This document shows, piece after piece, positions 1-8,176 of a stretch of DNA of 64,000 nt (positions are counted from its first letter, which is position 1; each line of letters starts with the position of its first letter). A program made the position numbers and the translations under genes. The notes under the pieces were generated by a model. That model saw nothing but the letters and a program-made list of their open reading frames with translations. It was not told the DNA's origin and did not search any database. Source of the stretch: Oscillospiraceae bacterium (GTDB lineage: Bacteria > Bacillota > Clostridia > Oscillospirales > Oscillospiraceae); NCBI GenBank assembly GCA_015068495.1, contig SVKL01000004.1:56396-120395 (forward strand). Direction: 5' to 3'.

Positions 1-1644
1 GCCAATGGCATACTCGCCGTCGGCAACCTTGCTGCTGTCAACATTGCCCTCGCCCACCAAGGTAATCTGACCGAAGCCGGAGCCTGCGGCAGCCGTATTC
101 AAGTACGCATTTACCTTGTCCAGCTGCGCTTTCTCTGCATCGCCGAATTCGCCTGCATAAGCAACGCGAATCTCGATGGGATTGCCCTTCTGATACAAGT
201 TGGCGGAAACCAGCTCTGTGCAAGCCTTCAGCATCAGCTCCTTGGCGTCTTCCGGATAGAAGCCTGCCTTCGCGCCGATAGAGCCGTAAGCTGCTTCCAA
301 GGTCTCGAACTCTGCGCCGTCAATATAGTACAGACCGTACAAATCCACAATCGCCTGCATTGCCTGATTGCTGTCACGGTAAACAGACGCGGCATCCTTG
401 TAGGCATCGTAGTAGAACTGCTCGTTCAGCAAATACCAAGCGGGCTCAAGGCCGGCAGTTGCGGTTACAAAATCCTTACGGTCCATCGCTCTGGAGAAGG
501 CCTGACGGAAGTTGATATTGGACACAACAGCAGCATTCTTATCGCCCTTGCTGTCCAGCTTCTTCAGCGTTGTTGCATTGGTGTTAAAGAAGAAGGCGTA
601 GGTCTCTGCCTTTGCTTCCTTGCGCAGCTGGCTGGATTCCAGATAGTCGCCGATTTTGTCTGCGCCGGGAGTCCAGCGGGACAGCTCACCCTTCAGGAAT
701 GCTTCCTCGGCAGCAGCATCGGTCATCACGTCGATGATGATTTTGGTGGTCTGGTAAGCCTGCACGTTTTCGCCGTCAACGGTATAATCGGTTTCGGCGT
801 ACAGCGTGCCGTCTTCCTTCTTTTCGTACTCGAAGTAGTTTTCATTCTGCTCCAGCACGAACTGCTTGTCATCCTGAGAGGAAAGCTTGTAGGGGCCGTA
901 GGACATCGTGGTATCCACGCTTGTGCCATAGGTATCCTTGCCCTTTTCATACAGGTCCTTGTTCACCAGACGGATATTGCTGCAGAAGGACATAAAGTCA
1001 TTCAGGTCAATCTGAGACTGGCAAACATAATGGATTGTGGTATCGTCCACCTTGTAGAAGCCAACTGTCTGGTCGTAGCCTTCCTTGCTGCCGGTATAAT
1101 AGCTGTTGGCGCCGGCAATAGCGGCTGCGCCGGTGCAGTACAGGCTGGCTTGGCTGTTTTTCGCAGCGGGGTCCAGCAGCGCCTTCATAGACTCTACATA
1201 GGTGTCTGCAGTGATGGCGGTGCCGTCCTGCCACTTCATATCGGCATTGAGCTTAATCTCAAAGACGTGGCCCTCGTCAGCTTGCGCCGTGACACTGTAC
1301 TTTGCCAAATCGGTCTTGCTGCTCTTTGTCACGTCGGTAATGGCGGTTGCGCCCTTGTAAACCCACTGGAATTCGCCCTTTTCCGTATCCTTCACACTCT
1401 TTGTTACCAAGGGCGTAACCAGATACTGCAAAATTGCGCTGTCCTGCGCAGTTTTGTAGTTAAGCGGATTCCAAACCGTTGCCGGCTGGGTGATGTAATC
1501 CCGGTAGGTGTATGTTGCCACGCCCTCTTCGGCAGGCTTGCTGCCTTCTGTATTATCCGGTTCCTTTGCGGGCTTGCAGCCTGCTAAGCAGGACAGCACC
1601 ATAACAAGTGCCAACAGCAAAGCCAGTAGCTTCGTGATTTTCAT
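1..1644 (-). CDS. Oligopeptide ABC transporter substrate-binding lipoprotein (3' end cut by window)
   Basis: The 548 codons present encode a lipoprotein of the SBP_bac_5 (OppA/DppA) family, which captures peptides outside the membrane for an ABC importer. The N-terminus has a basic start, a Leu-rich signal and a lipobox LAGC with the lipidated Cys at residue 23. Family hallmarks follow: a region reading KLNADMKWQDGTAITADTYV near residues 130-150, then RQAFSRAMDRKDFV. The start is fixed by a strong Shine-Dalgarno sequence (TAGGAGG) a few bases upstream. The C-terminus lies beyond position 1. No permease or ATPase gene is visible here, so partners, if linked, lie outside the window. The peptide specificity cannot be read from the sequence. 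Confidence 0.93.
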   Translation of the reverse strand, partial: MKITKLLALLLALVMVLSCLAGCKPAKEPDNTEGSKPAEEGVATYTYRDYITQPATVWNPLNYKTAQDSAILQYLVTPLVTKSVKDTEKGEFQWVYKGATAITDVTKSSKTDLAKYSVTAQADEGHVFEIKLNADMKWQDGTAITADTYVESMKALLDPAAKNSQASLYCTGAAAIAGANSYYTGSKEGYDQTVGFYKVDDTTIHYVCQSQIDLNDFMSFCSNIRLVNKDLYEKGKDTYGTSVDTTMSYGPYKLSSQDDKQFVLEQNENYFEYEKKEDGTLYAETDYTVDGENVQAYQTTKIIIDVMTDAAAEEAFLKGELSRWTPGADKIGDYLESSQLRKEAKAETYAFFFNTNATTLKKLDSKGDKNAAVVSNINFRQAFSRAMDRKDFVTATAGLEPAWYLLNEQFYYDAYKDAASVYRDSNQAMQAIVDLYGLYYIDGAEFETLEAAYGSIGAKAGFYPEDAKELMLKACTELVSANLYQKGNPIEIRVAYAGEFGDAEKAQLDKVNAYLNTAAAGSGFGQITLVGEGNVDSSKVADGEYAIG

Positions 1645-1732
1645 TTTCCGTTTCCTCCTAGAATAGCAATCTCTTTCTTCATTTTCTATATTTCATCGAC
1701 GGTTTTTGTGTTCCCTCGAAAAAATAACATTG

Positions 1733-2425
1733 TTACAGGGGATTTGCCTTGATTTTCGCATAGCGACGGGGGTACTGCTTGGGGGTAGGCGCTACCTTTT
1801 TCAGCACGATTACCGTATGGGCTGTACCGTCAACGGGGAATTCCGCCATATGCTCCACCACCAGCCCCAGCTTGGCAATGGCGTTTTTTGCTTCATCCAG
1901 TTCCTGTTTGGCAGCGGTGCCCTTCATCGCCAGCACCTTGCCGCCTACCTTTACATAAGGGGCTGTCAGCTCCAGCAGGATGTTCAGACGGGCAACCGCC
2001 CGGCTGGTGGCAATGTCATAGGTTTCCCGACGCTCTGCCACCGCTTCCTCTGCCCGGGCGGTGATACATTCCGCATCCACGCCCAAGCCCGGCAGCACCG
2101 ATTCCAGCCACTGCATCCGCTTACCCAAAGAATCCAGCAGCGTCAGCTGCACCGACGGGCAGGCAATTTTTACAGGCACGCCGGGAAATCCGGCGCCGCA
2201 GCCCACATCAATCATCCGTTTGTCAGACAAGTCTTCCAGCGTAAGCAAGGAAAGACTGTCCAGCAGATGGAGCTTTGCCACGGCTGTCGGTTCTGTAATG
2301 GCAGTCAGGTTCATCACCTTGTTCTGCTCCACCACCGCTTCCCCAAAGGCGCACAGCATCTGCTGTGTCTGCTCTTCAAGAGACAATCCAAGCTGAGGCA
2401 ATCCGCTTGCCAGTGTCTTTCTCAT
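1733..2425 (-). CDS. rsmG: 16S rRNA (guanine-527-N7)-methyltransferase RsmG
   Basis: This 230-residue protein matches RsmG (GidB), which methylates N7 of G527 in 16S rRNA using S-adenosylmethionine. The SAM-binding motif I reads DVGCGAGFPG near residue 75, followed by LTLLDSLGKRMQWLE, both typical of the family, and full length is normal. It starts 9 bases after the stop of the upstream DUF3810 gene, so it is probably co-transcribed with mtaB and that gene. In many Firmicutes rsmG sits near the origin beside parA/parB or mnmG; here it does not. Confidence 0.96.
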   Translation of the reverse strand: MRKTLASGLPQLGLSLEEQTQQMLCAFGEAVVEQNKVMNLTAITEPTAVAKLHLLDSLSLLTLEDLSDKRMIDVGCGAGFPGVPVKIACPSVQLTLLDSLGKRMQWLESVLPGLGVDAECITARAEEAVAERRETYDIATSRAVARLNILLELTAPYVKVGGKVLAMKGTAAKQELDEAKNAIAKLGLVVEHMAEFPVDGTAHTVIVLKKVAPTPKQYPRRYAKIKANPL

Positions 2426-2434
2426 ACCTGCCTC

Positions 2435-3526
2435 CTATGCGTTGGGATGGTCGCTTAAGTCCACCTGCGATTTATCCAAGGGGTTAAAGCTCTCTTCCTC
2501 CTCAATTTGAGAGGGAAGGACAATCTCCTGAATATACCAGCTTGTCAGCAGGTCACAGGCTTTCGCATCCTTCATTTTCCCGTCGCCGTAGAAGTCATCA
2601 CAGATTTTCAAATCGTGCTTTAGGTTGCTGTTTTCCCCGGCAGATACCCGGGCAGCAGCGCCTGCGTTGGTCACCGCATCCAGTTCCTGCAGCGCCTTCA
2701 GACAATAGCGGTAGCTCAGCAACGCGCCGGAATACTGGAATTGGGTGTCTTCATTATTCTTGCAAGCCATTGTGGCTGCGAAGCTGGCATCCTGCTCAAT
2801 GGCAATACTGGCGCGGCGGGCCATCTCTCTGCACATGGCAAAGGGCAGCATAACCGGCGGTGTTTGCGGATTCACGCAGGCTTCACCGGTAAGGCCGACC
2901 GTCACGCCGGTTATACCCCGGGCAGTATAGCGGTCTGCCCAGCCCAGCTTTTTCACCGGCTCCATCGGCCCTGCGAACACGGACAAGGACTGCTCATACA
3001 CCAGCTCTTCATAGCCCTTTGCCGCCTGCGCTGCCAAAGTGTCAAAATCGGCAAATACCACATCGCCCTTTGCATCCCGCTGCATCTGGTCTGCCAGCGC
3101 GTTGGCCAAATCCCGATAGTAGACCGCCGCATTTTCCATTTCCGTAATGGTATTATCGGTCTCCTCCAAGCGGATATCCTCCGACAAGGGACCGGAATAC
3201 TGATTGAGGCTATACAGCCCTGTATTGAGGAAAATCAGCGCCGCCACAGCCGCGCAAATCCAGCCGCCCCAGCGGATGGGGTTCCATTTGAGTATAATCA
3301 TCAAAACGACAGTTAAAATTCCTAACGCAATCAGCAGCAGCAAAAGCGTCTGCCAAACGCAGAAATCCACGCCGCTGCTCCACCCCGAAAGAAACACTTG
3401 CGCCATTCGGGTCACGTAAGGGTAAATCATATCCACCAACGCGGTATGGGCCTTGGCAAATTCCCGCAGTGCCCAAGTGCAGGCCAGCAGGATTGCTGCC
3501 GTCAAATACCCTCGCCAATATTTCAA
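2435..3526 (-). CDS. DUF3810 family membrane protein with altered metalloprotease motif
   Basis: This 363-residue protein has an N-terminal hydrophobic segment, then two more around residues 60-80 and 88-106, and a long extracytoplasmic or soluble part. The order of elements fits DUF3810, a family related to zinc metalloproteases. The conserved stretch that in relatives usually reads like PFTxxHELAHxxG is here MLPFAMCREMARRA (residues about 225-238), so both zinc-ligand histidines appear replaced by Arg. The following block (QDASFAATMACKNNED, then FQYSGALLSYRYC) keeps the family pattern. It lies between mtaB and rsmG in what looks like one operon. The function is unknown; if the alignment is right, peptidase activity is unlikely. 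Confidence 0.8.
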   Translation of the reverse strand: MKYWRGYLTAAILLACTWALREFAKAHTALVDMIYPYVTRMAQVFLSGWSSGVDFCVWQTLLLLLIALGILTVVLMIILKWNPIRWGGWICAAVAALIFLNTGLYSLNQYSGPLSEDIRLEETDNTITEMENAAVYYRDLANALADQMQRDAKGDVVFADFDTLAAQAAKGYEELVYEQSLSVFAGPMEPVKKLGWADRYTARGITGVTVGLTGEACVNPQTPPVMLPFAMCREMARRASIAIEQDASFAATMACKNNEDTQFQYSGALLSYRYCLKALQELDAVTNAGAAARVSAGENSNLKHDLKICDDFYGDGKMKDAKACDLLTSWYIQEIVLPSQIEEEESFNPLDKSQVDLSDHPNA

Positions 3527-3569
3527 AGGACAACGCCTCCTTTTCCGTTCATTGGGAACATTTAGTATA

Positions 3570-4871
3570 TCACATTATTCCGCAATTGTCCAGTATTCCC
3601 AACACCCCATCTTTATACAGTTCTGTCACCGTAACCTGCCGGATTTGATTGTGTAAATCCTTGCCACGCACATATACTTTCACATAATTCGGGGTGTGTC
3701 CTATATAGTATGCCCCATCTTCCTCCTCGAAAAGCACCGAAACAACGCTGCCCACCATTTTTTGCCGGTAATCCCGGGACATTTCTTCTGCCACGGCAAT
3801 GGCCTTGCGGCTTCTTGCCTCCTTCACGGCGTTACCCAGCTGCCCGTCCATTTTGTCTGCCGGTGTGCCCGGCCGGCGGGAATAGGGGAAAATGTGCATA
3901 TCCGCAAAGCCGCATTTCCGGATGAAGACAAGCGACTGGGCAAATTCCTCCTCTGTTTCGCCGGGGAACGCCACAATCATATCCGTGGTAACGGCGCAGC
4001 CGGGGAAATAGCGACCCAGCAGCTGCACGCTTTCCAAATACCGGGATGTGTCGTACTTCCGCTTCATTCGCTTCAGCACCGTATCGCAGCCGGATTGCAT
4101 AGACAAATGAAACTGGGGACACAGATTCGGCAGCTTTTGCAAGCGGCTGCAGAATTCCTCTGTTACAATCCGCGGCTCCAAAGAGCCCAGCCGTATCCGC
4201 AAATCGGGAACCTCCCGGCAAATTGCCTCTATCAGGTCTGCAAGCTTCGGCTTTCCCGGCAGGTCTACGCCCCAAGAGGCGATTTCGATACCTGTAATCA
4301 CAATTTCCCGATAACCCTGCGCTGCCAGTTCCCGGGTCTGCTGCACCGCCAAGGAAATGGGCGCAGACCTGACAGGTCCCCGGGTATAGGGGATGATGCA
4401 GTAGCTGCAGAAGTTCACGCAGCCGTCCTGCACCTTCAGCATCGCTCTGGTGCGTCCTTCCAGCCCCCCTGCAGGCAATACCTCAAAGCTGCGGCGCTTC
4501 AGCGCCTCATCCAGCACCCTTGCCTTGACCTTTGTATGGGCGGTGGCAATCACCTGCTGCAAGAATTCTGCCCTGTCCCCGCTGCCGCCAATCACGTCCA
4601 CATCCAGTTTTTCCAAGCTGTCTGCTGCGTGCTGGGGATAGCAGCCGCACACGGCAATCACCGCCTGCGGGTTTTCCCGACGGCAGCGGCGAATGACCGC
4701 GCGGTTTTTCTTGTCCGCAACAGCCGTTACCGAGCAGGTGTTGATAATATACACATCACAAGGCTCGTGAAAAGCGCCAATTTCGTGGCCTTGCGCCGCC
4801 AAAAGTTGCTCCATTGCCTGTGTTTCGTACTGATTTACCTTGCAACCGAGGGTGTAAAATCCAAATTTCAT
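3570..4871 (-). CDS. mtaB: tRNA (t6A37) methylthiotransferase MtaB
   Basis: A radical-SAM methylthiotransferase of 433 residues that would convert t6A to ms2t6A at position 37 of ANN-decoding tRNAs. The N-terminal UPF0004 domain has cysteines in TLGCKVNQYE (residue 10), INTCSVT and CGCYPQ, which would hold the auxiliary iron-sulfur cluster. The radical-SAM motif CVNFCSYCIIPYTRG (CxxxCxxC) lies near residue 150. The C-terminal TRAM-like part is VSVLFEEEDGAYYIGHTPNYVKV. The TLGCKVN start and overall length point to the MtaB subgroup rather than MiaB or RimO. It is first in a minus-strand run with the DUF3810 gene and rsmG. Confidence 0.95.
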   Translation of the reverse strand: MKFGFYTLGCKVNQYETQAMEQLLAAQGHEIGAFHEPCDVYIINTCSVTAVADKKNRAVIRRCRRENPQAVIAVCGCYPQHAADSLEKLDVDVIGGSGDRAEFLQQVIATAHTKVKARVLDEALKRRSFEVLPAGGLEGRTRAMLKVQDGCVNFCSYCIIPYTRGPVRSAPISLAVQQTRELAAQGYREIVITGIEIASWGVDLPGKPKLADLIEAICREVPDLRIRLGSLEPRIVTEEFCSRLQKLPNLCPQFHLSMQSGCDTVLKRMKRKYDTSRYLESVQLLGRYFPGCAVTTDMIVAFPGETEEEFAQSLVFIRKCGFADMHIFPYSRRPGTPADKMDGQLGNAVKEARSRKAIAVAEEMSRDYRQKMVGSVVSVLFEEEDGAYYIGHTPNYVKVYVRGKDLHNQIRQVTVTELYKDGVLGILDNCGIM

Positions 4872-4929
4872 CGTCTAATTTACCAATTATCGCTTTCTGT
4901 GCAGAATGTTTTTCTTATTGTTTTCCCAA

Positions 4930-4958
4930 TTGATATATACGTCTTTTTTCCGTATAAT
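4930..4958 (+). promoter_or_regulatory. Sigma-A type promoter for the HPr-like gene
   Basis: A -35 hexamer TTGATA (4930-4935) and a perfect -10 TATAAT (4953-4958) are separated by 17 bases, about 60 bases ahead of the HPr-like start. It lies in the divergent gap with mtaB. Confidence 0.85.
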
Positions 4959-5019
4959 ACATACCGTTGCCATTATACTCGAAAAAAAACCGTTTGTATA
5001 GCACCGGAGGCTATTTTCT

Positions 5020-5250
5020 ATGAGTTTTCACATTCGTTTAACCTCTTTTGAACAAGTAAAGACGTTTGTTGCGCTGGCTGCCCGGCAGCCCTTTGATGTC
5101 CAAGTGGGCAATGAACGGCAGACCATCAACGGCAAAGACCTGATGGGAATGTTCTGTTTGGACTATTCCCGCCCCGTGAACGTCTACGTGAATTGTTCTG
5201 CAGATGAATTCAAATCCTTTCAGCAGGATGCGTTGGCTTTGCAAAGCTGA
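5020..5250 (+). CDS. HPr-like protein lacking the phosphorylatable histidine
   Basis: A 76-residue single-domain protein resembling HPr of the sugar phosphotransferase system. The central block INGKDLMGMFCLDYSRPV matches the HPr region around Ser46 (usually NGKSxMGxxSL). The N-terminal loop that normally carries the active histidine (GLHARPA) is absent: the equivalent region reads TSFEQVKTFVALAARQ. The regulatory Ser position is Asp (residue 40). A role as an ordinary phosphocarrier is therefore unlikely; this is a divergent paralogue whose partner is not known. It is a single-gene unit with its own promoter and a strong terminator. Confidence 0.8.
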   Translation: MSFHIRLTSFEQVKTFVALAARQPFDVQVGNERQTINGKDLMGMFCLDYSRPVNVYVNCSADEFKSFQQDALALQS

Positions 5251-5251
5251 T

Positions 5252-5286
5252 ACCGCCGCTTCGGGAATTCCCGAGGCGGTTTTTTT
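5252..5286 (+). terminator. Rho-independent terminator after the HPr-like gene
   Basis: A stem of ACCGCC with GGCGGT closing an inner TCGGG/CCCGA pair over an AATT loop is followed by seven T residues. It begins right after the stop codon. Confidence 0.92.
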
Positions 5287-5402
5287 ATAAAAAACAGTAG
5301 GCAAATAAAAACAAATGTGCTATTATATAGGTAACTGTGAACAAATTTCAGCTTATTGCTCCGGCAAGAGAAAAAGCGAACTGCAGGGAAAGAGGTGGCG
5401 TT

Positions 5403-5894
5403 ATGCGGATTTTGGGCATTGACCCGGGTTACGGGATTACCGGCTTTGGCCTCATTGAGGCACAGCGAAACCAATTCAGTCTGCTTCGCTGCGGCGCAAT
5501 TACCACCCCTGCGGGTATGGATTTTTCCGCCCGGCTGGAGATTATTTACAACGATATGACCGAGCTGTTAAGAGTAGCAAAACCGGATGCCGTTGCCATT
5601 GAAGAGCTGTTTTTCGGGCAGAATGTGACCACCGGTATCGGTGTTGCCCAAAGCCGGGGCGTGATTTTGCTTGCCATCCGGCAGGCAGGCTTAGAGGTCT
5701 CCCAGTACAAGCCTATGCAGGTCAAGCAGGCGGTGGTTGGCTACGGAAATGCCACCAAGCATCAGGTTATGGATATGACCAAGCGGATTCTGAATCTCCC
5801 CCAAATGCCAAAGCCCGACGATGCTGCCGATGCCATTGCCATTGCCCTGTGCCACGCCCGGTCTGCCACCAGTCTGCTCTCCCGGCTTAAATAA
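5403..5894 (+). CDS. ruvC: Crossover junction endodeoxyribonuclease RuvC
   Basis: RuvC (163 residues) is the Holliday-junction resolvase that acts with RuvAB. The protein opens MRILGIDPG with the first catalytic Asp at residue 7; the second acidic site is in VAIEELFFGQN, and the C-terminal acids are in KPDDAADAIAIALCHA. The ATG at 5403 was chosen over an in-frame start 66 bases earlier because it has a good ribosome binding site (GAGGTGG) and begins directly at the conserved fold. It heads a plus-strand run ruvC, acyltransferase, ruvA, ruvB. Confidence 0.96.
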   Translation: MRILGIDPGYGITGFGLIEAQRNQFSLLRCGAITTPAGMDFSARLEIIYNDMTELLRVAKPDAVAIEELFFGQNVTTGIGVAQSRGVILLAIRQAGLEVSQYKPMQVKQAVVGYGNATKHQVMDMTKRILNLPQMPKPDDAADAIAIALCHARSATSLLSRLK

Positions 5895-5909
5895 TATGAG
5901 GAGCCGCTT

Positions 5910-7022
5910 ATGACTTTGGATACAATGAAGAAACGTCTGTCTATGGCGCAGCTTCCCCCTGTTTTTGAAAGTTTCTATCCCAAAATTGCCCATCTGTGGC
6001 AGGCGCATACCGATAAGATTCTTTCTGACGAATACATCACCCAAACGCTGGATGCCTGTCACGCGCTGACCCCCTACCGTGAGCAAATTCTCAGGAATGC
6101 CCGGCTGGTGCGGAAAAGCCCCGCTTTGCGGCTTTTGGTGTGCCTGCTGGAGCAATGGGTGCGCATAGGCGGCAATCTGAACGACAGTTCTTATACCCCA
6201 CCTGAGGGGATTGATTTTCTCCACTTATTCCCCGCCATCCCCACGATGCCGGAAACAGTCGCGTACCTGCATCAGCGGAATGTGCCGGAAAGCGTGATTA
6301 TCGCCACAATGCAGGAATACGATGCCTCTGTGCAGATGCGTTTGCTGGCAACCGGCAAGCCTTGCTTCACCGTCGACCGGCTCAATTGGCTGCAGCGGTT
6401 AATCCACAACCGCTACCTGCATATCGGCAGATTCAATTTCGATTTGCCCGCCAAACACCCGCTGGGCGTGCGGGTTTACGAAAGCTGCGACGGCGAAATT
6501 GCCCTTTTGGCAGATGACCTGCAGATCCGGGAAACTGATGAAGCCTTCTTTGGACACCCCTGTGTAAACGGCCTTGTGCAAGAAAAAACCGTCACCCTGC
6601 CCAAAGCTTGCTGGCATCAGCGGCTAGGCCCCGACGACAAGCTGGTAAACATTCATATCCCCAGAGCCGGGGCTTTTGACAAGCAAACCGTTTTGCAATC
6701 CTTTCAGCAAGCCAGAGAGGTGTTTGCCGCCTGCTATCCCGATGAGCCCTTCGGGGCATTTCGCTGCTGCTCTTGGCTGCTGTCAGAGGATTTGCACAGC
6801 ATTTTGAAGCCCGATTCCAATATTTTGGCTTTTCAGTCTTTCTTTACAAAGACACCCACCCAAAGCACCGGGCAAGGGATTTTCCCCTTTGTTTTCCCCG
6901 GTTGTCCCACAGACAACGCAAGTTTTTCCGCCCTGCCGGAGGATACCGGTCTGCAGCGCGCCGTGAAACAGCGCTATTTAGACGGTGGCTGTATCCGCGA
7001 TGGCGCAGGATTTTTCTTCTAA
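5910..7022 (+). CDS. Acyltransferase of the NAT_N/GNAT_C type
   Basis: A 370-residue protein resembling the two-domain acyltransferase-like proteins of Clostridia (Pfam NAT_N followed by GNAT_C). The N-terminal half (to about residue 140) is helical and contains a run reading TPYREQILRNARLVRKSP. The C-terminal half includes LQRLIHNRYLHIGRFNFD, VNIHIPRAGAFDK and FRCCSWLLSEDLHSILKPDSNIL, which are typical of this family. The substrate is unknown. It sits 15 bases after ruvC and 26 before ruvA, so it is in the recombination operon, but nothing in the sequence links its chemistry to DNA repair. Family assignment is from remembered conserved blocks. Confidence 0.8.
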   Translation: MTLDTMKKRLSMAQLPPVFESFYPKIAHLWQAHTDKILSDEYITQTLDACHALTPYREQILRNARLVRKSPALRLLVCLLEQWVRIGGNLNDSSYTPPEGIDFLHLFPAIPTMPETVAYLHQRNVPESVIIATMQEYDASVQMRLLATGKPCFTVDRLNWLQRLIHNRYLHIGRFNFDLPAKHPLGVRVYESCDGEIALLADDLQIRETDEAFFGHPCVNGLVQEKTVTLPKACWHQRLGPDDKLVNIHIPRAGAFDKQTVLQSFQQAREVFAACYPDEPFGAFRCCSWLLSEDLHSILKPDSNILAFQSFFTKTPTQSTGQGIFPFVFPGCPTDNASFSALPEDTGLQRAVKQRYLDGGCIRDGAGFFF

Positions 7023-7048
7023 AGAAGCTTTTCTAAAGGAGTATTGTT

Positions 7049-7645
7049 ATGCTATATTACGTTTCCGGACAGGTCGCTGTTTTAGAGCCGGGCCTTGCGG
7101 TCATTGACTGTGGTGGCGTGGGCTACGGCTGCCGTGTCACCGCCTATACCGCCGCCCAGCTGAAATTGAATCAGCCGGCAAAGCTCTATATCACCGAGGC
7201 TATCCGGGAGGATGCCTACGATATCTACGGCTTTATCGACCGGGAGGAGCAGCGGTGCTATGACCTGCTCACCTCTGTCAACGGTGTAGGGCCTAAGGCG
7301 GCGCTGGCAATTCTGTCGGCAGGTCCGCAGAATTTCACCTTGGCTGTGATGACCGGAGATGAAAAGCTCCTCACCGCCGCCCAAGGCGTGGGCAAAAAGA
7401 TTGCCCAGAGAATCATTTTGGAGCTAAAGGACAAAATGGGCGGCGCAAACACAGAGATTGACTTCTCCTCCCCCGTAGCTTCCGCTCCCGTGGCAGAAAG
7501 CCATACCGCTTTGGCAACCCAGGCGCTGAAGGAGCTGGGCTACTCCCCTGCGGAAATCGCCACCGCCTTGAAGGGTGTTGACCCCAACGCCTCCACCGAG
7601 GAAATGATTCGCCACGCATTACGGGCAATGGTAATGAAGGGATAG
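7049..7645 (+). CDS. ruvA: Holliday junction branch migration protein RuvA
   Basis: RuvA (198 residues) forms the tetramer that binds four-way junctions and loads RuvB. The N-terminal OB fold starts MLYYVSGQVAVLEPGLAVIDCGGVGYG. The two helix-hairpin-helix motifs are visible as VNGVGPKAALAIL and AQGVGKKIAQRIILELKDK. The C-terminal RuvB-binding domain (ATQALKELGYSPAEIATAL) follows a Ser/Pro linker. The start has an AAAGGAG site upstream. It is separated from ruvB by a degenerate transposase of about 0.5 kb, which must have entered between two normally adjacent genes. Confidence 0.97.
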   Translation: MLYYVSGQVAVLEPGLAVIDCGGVGYGCRVTAYTAAQLKLNQPAKLYITEAIREDAYDIYGFIDREEQRCYDLLTSVNGVGPKAALAILSAGPQNFTLAVMTGDEKLLTAAQGVGKKIAQRIILELKDKMGGANTEIDFSSPVASAPVAESHTALATQALKELGYSPAEIATALKGVDPNASTEEMIRHALRAMVMKG

Positions 7646-7760
7646 TATGGAGACCCCAAAAAGAAAGCCAAACCGTCTGCCGAATTTTGATTACAGCGCA
7701 CCCGGTGCGTATTTCATCACAATTTGCACCAAAGACAGACGAAATCTGTTTTGGACAGAT

Positions 7761-7784
7761 GTAGGGGCGAGCATTGCTCGTCCG
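7761..7784 (+). repeat. Palindromic GTAGGGG repeat, copy 1 (inside the transposase)
   Basis: A 24-nt element starting GTAGGGGCGAGCA and ending TGCTCGTCCG. Its core is a near-palindrome (CGAGCA/TGCTCG). It is the exact reverse complement of copies 2 and 3 and is in frame with the transposase codons. Confidence 0.9.
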
Positions 7785-7921
7785 CAATTGACGCTGTGGG
7801 GAGATATTGCAGCTAAAAGCATTTGTGATATTCCCAAGCACTATCCTGCAGTCTCCGTAGACCACTACGTGGTTATGCCCAATCACATTCACTTGTTATT
7901 GCAAATCAATACCGACACAGA

Positions 7922-7945
7922 CGGACGAGCAATGCTCGCCCCTAC
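7922..7945 (-). repeat. Palindromic GTAGGGG repeat, copy 2 (inside the transposase)
   Basis: An exact inverted copy of the 24-nt element at 7761-7784, translated in frame near the 3' end of the intact part of the transposase gene, 17 bases before the premature stop. Confidence 0.9.
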
Positions 7946-8129
7946 AGTTTCCCACGTTGTGTAGCAACTAAAAGGCGTTATCACAAAGCAAATCGGTCAA
8001 TCCGTTTGGCAAAAACTTTTTCACGACCATATTATCAGATCGGAAACAGATTATCTGAAAATACGGGAGTACATTGAAAACAATCCCGCAAAATGGGAAG
8101 AAGATTGTTTTTACGAAAACTGTGAATAA

Positions 8130-8153
8130 CGGACGAGCAATGCTCGCCCCTAC
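8130..8153 (-). repeat. Palindromic GTAGGGG repeat, copy 3 (after the transposase)
   Basis: A third exact copy of the 24-nt element, in the same orientation as copy 2. It begins immediately after the ancestral stop codon of the transposase and ends 23 bases before ruvB. Confidence 0.9.
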
Positions 8154-8176
8154 AATATCCTTTTGGAGGATCTTTT

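Larger units (their letters stand above)
7647..8129 (+). pseudogene. REP-associated tyrosine transposase (RAYT/IS200-like), broken by an in-frame stop
   Basis: The frame encodes a Y1 transposase of the TnpA_REP type: NFDYSAPGAYFITICTKDRR at residues 13-32 and the HUH-like motif MPNHIHLLL with His80 and His82. A TAG at 7962-7964 interrupts it after 105 codons. The same frame then continues with family sequence (QLKGVITKQIGQSVWQ, then KIREYIENNPAKWEEDCFY) to TAA at 8127-8129. A single C-to-T change of CAG would create this stop, so the break looks recent. Two 24-nt copies of a palindromic repeat are read in frame inside the gene, as VGASIARP (residues 39-46) and GRAMLAPT (93-100). It lies between ruvA and ruvB. 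Confidence 0.85.

Noticed and set aside
7761..8153. CRISPR array from three identical 24-mers
   Set aside because: Copies differ in orientation, spacers are unequal (137 and 184 bases) and coding, and no cas gene is present.
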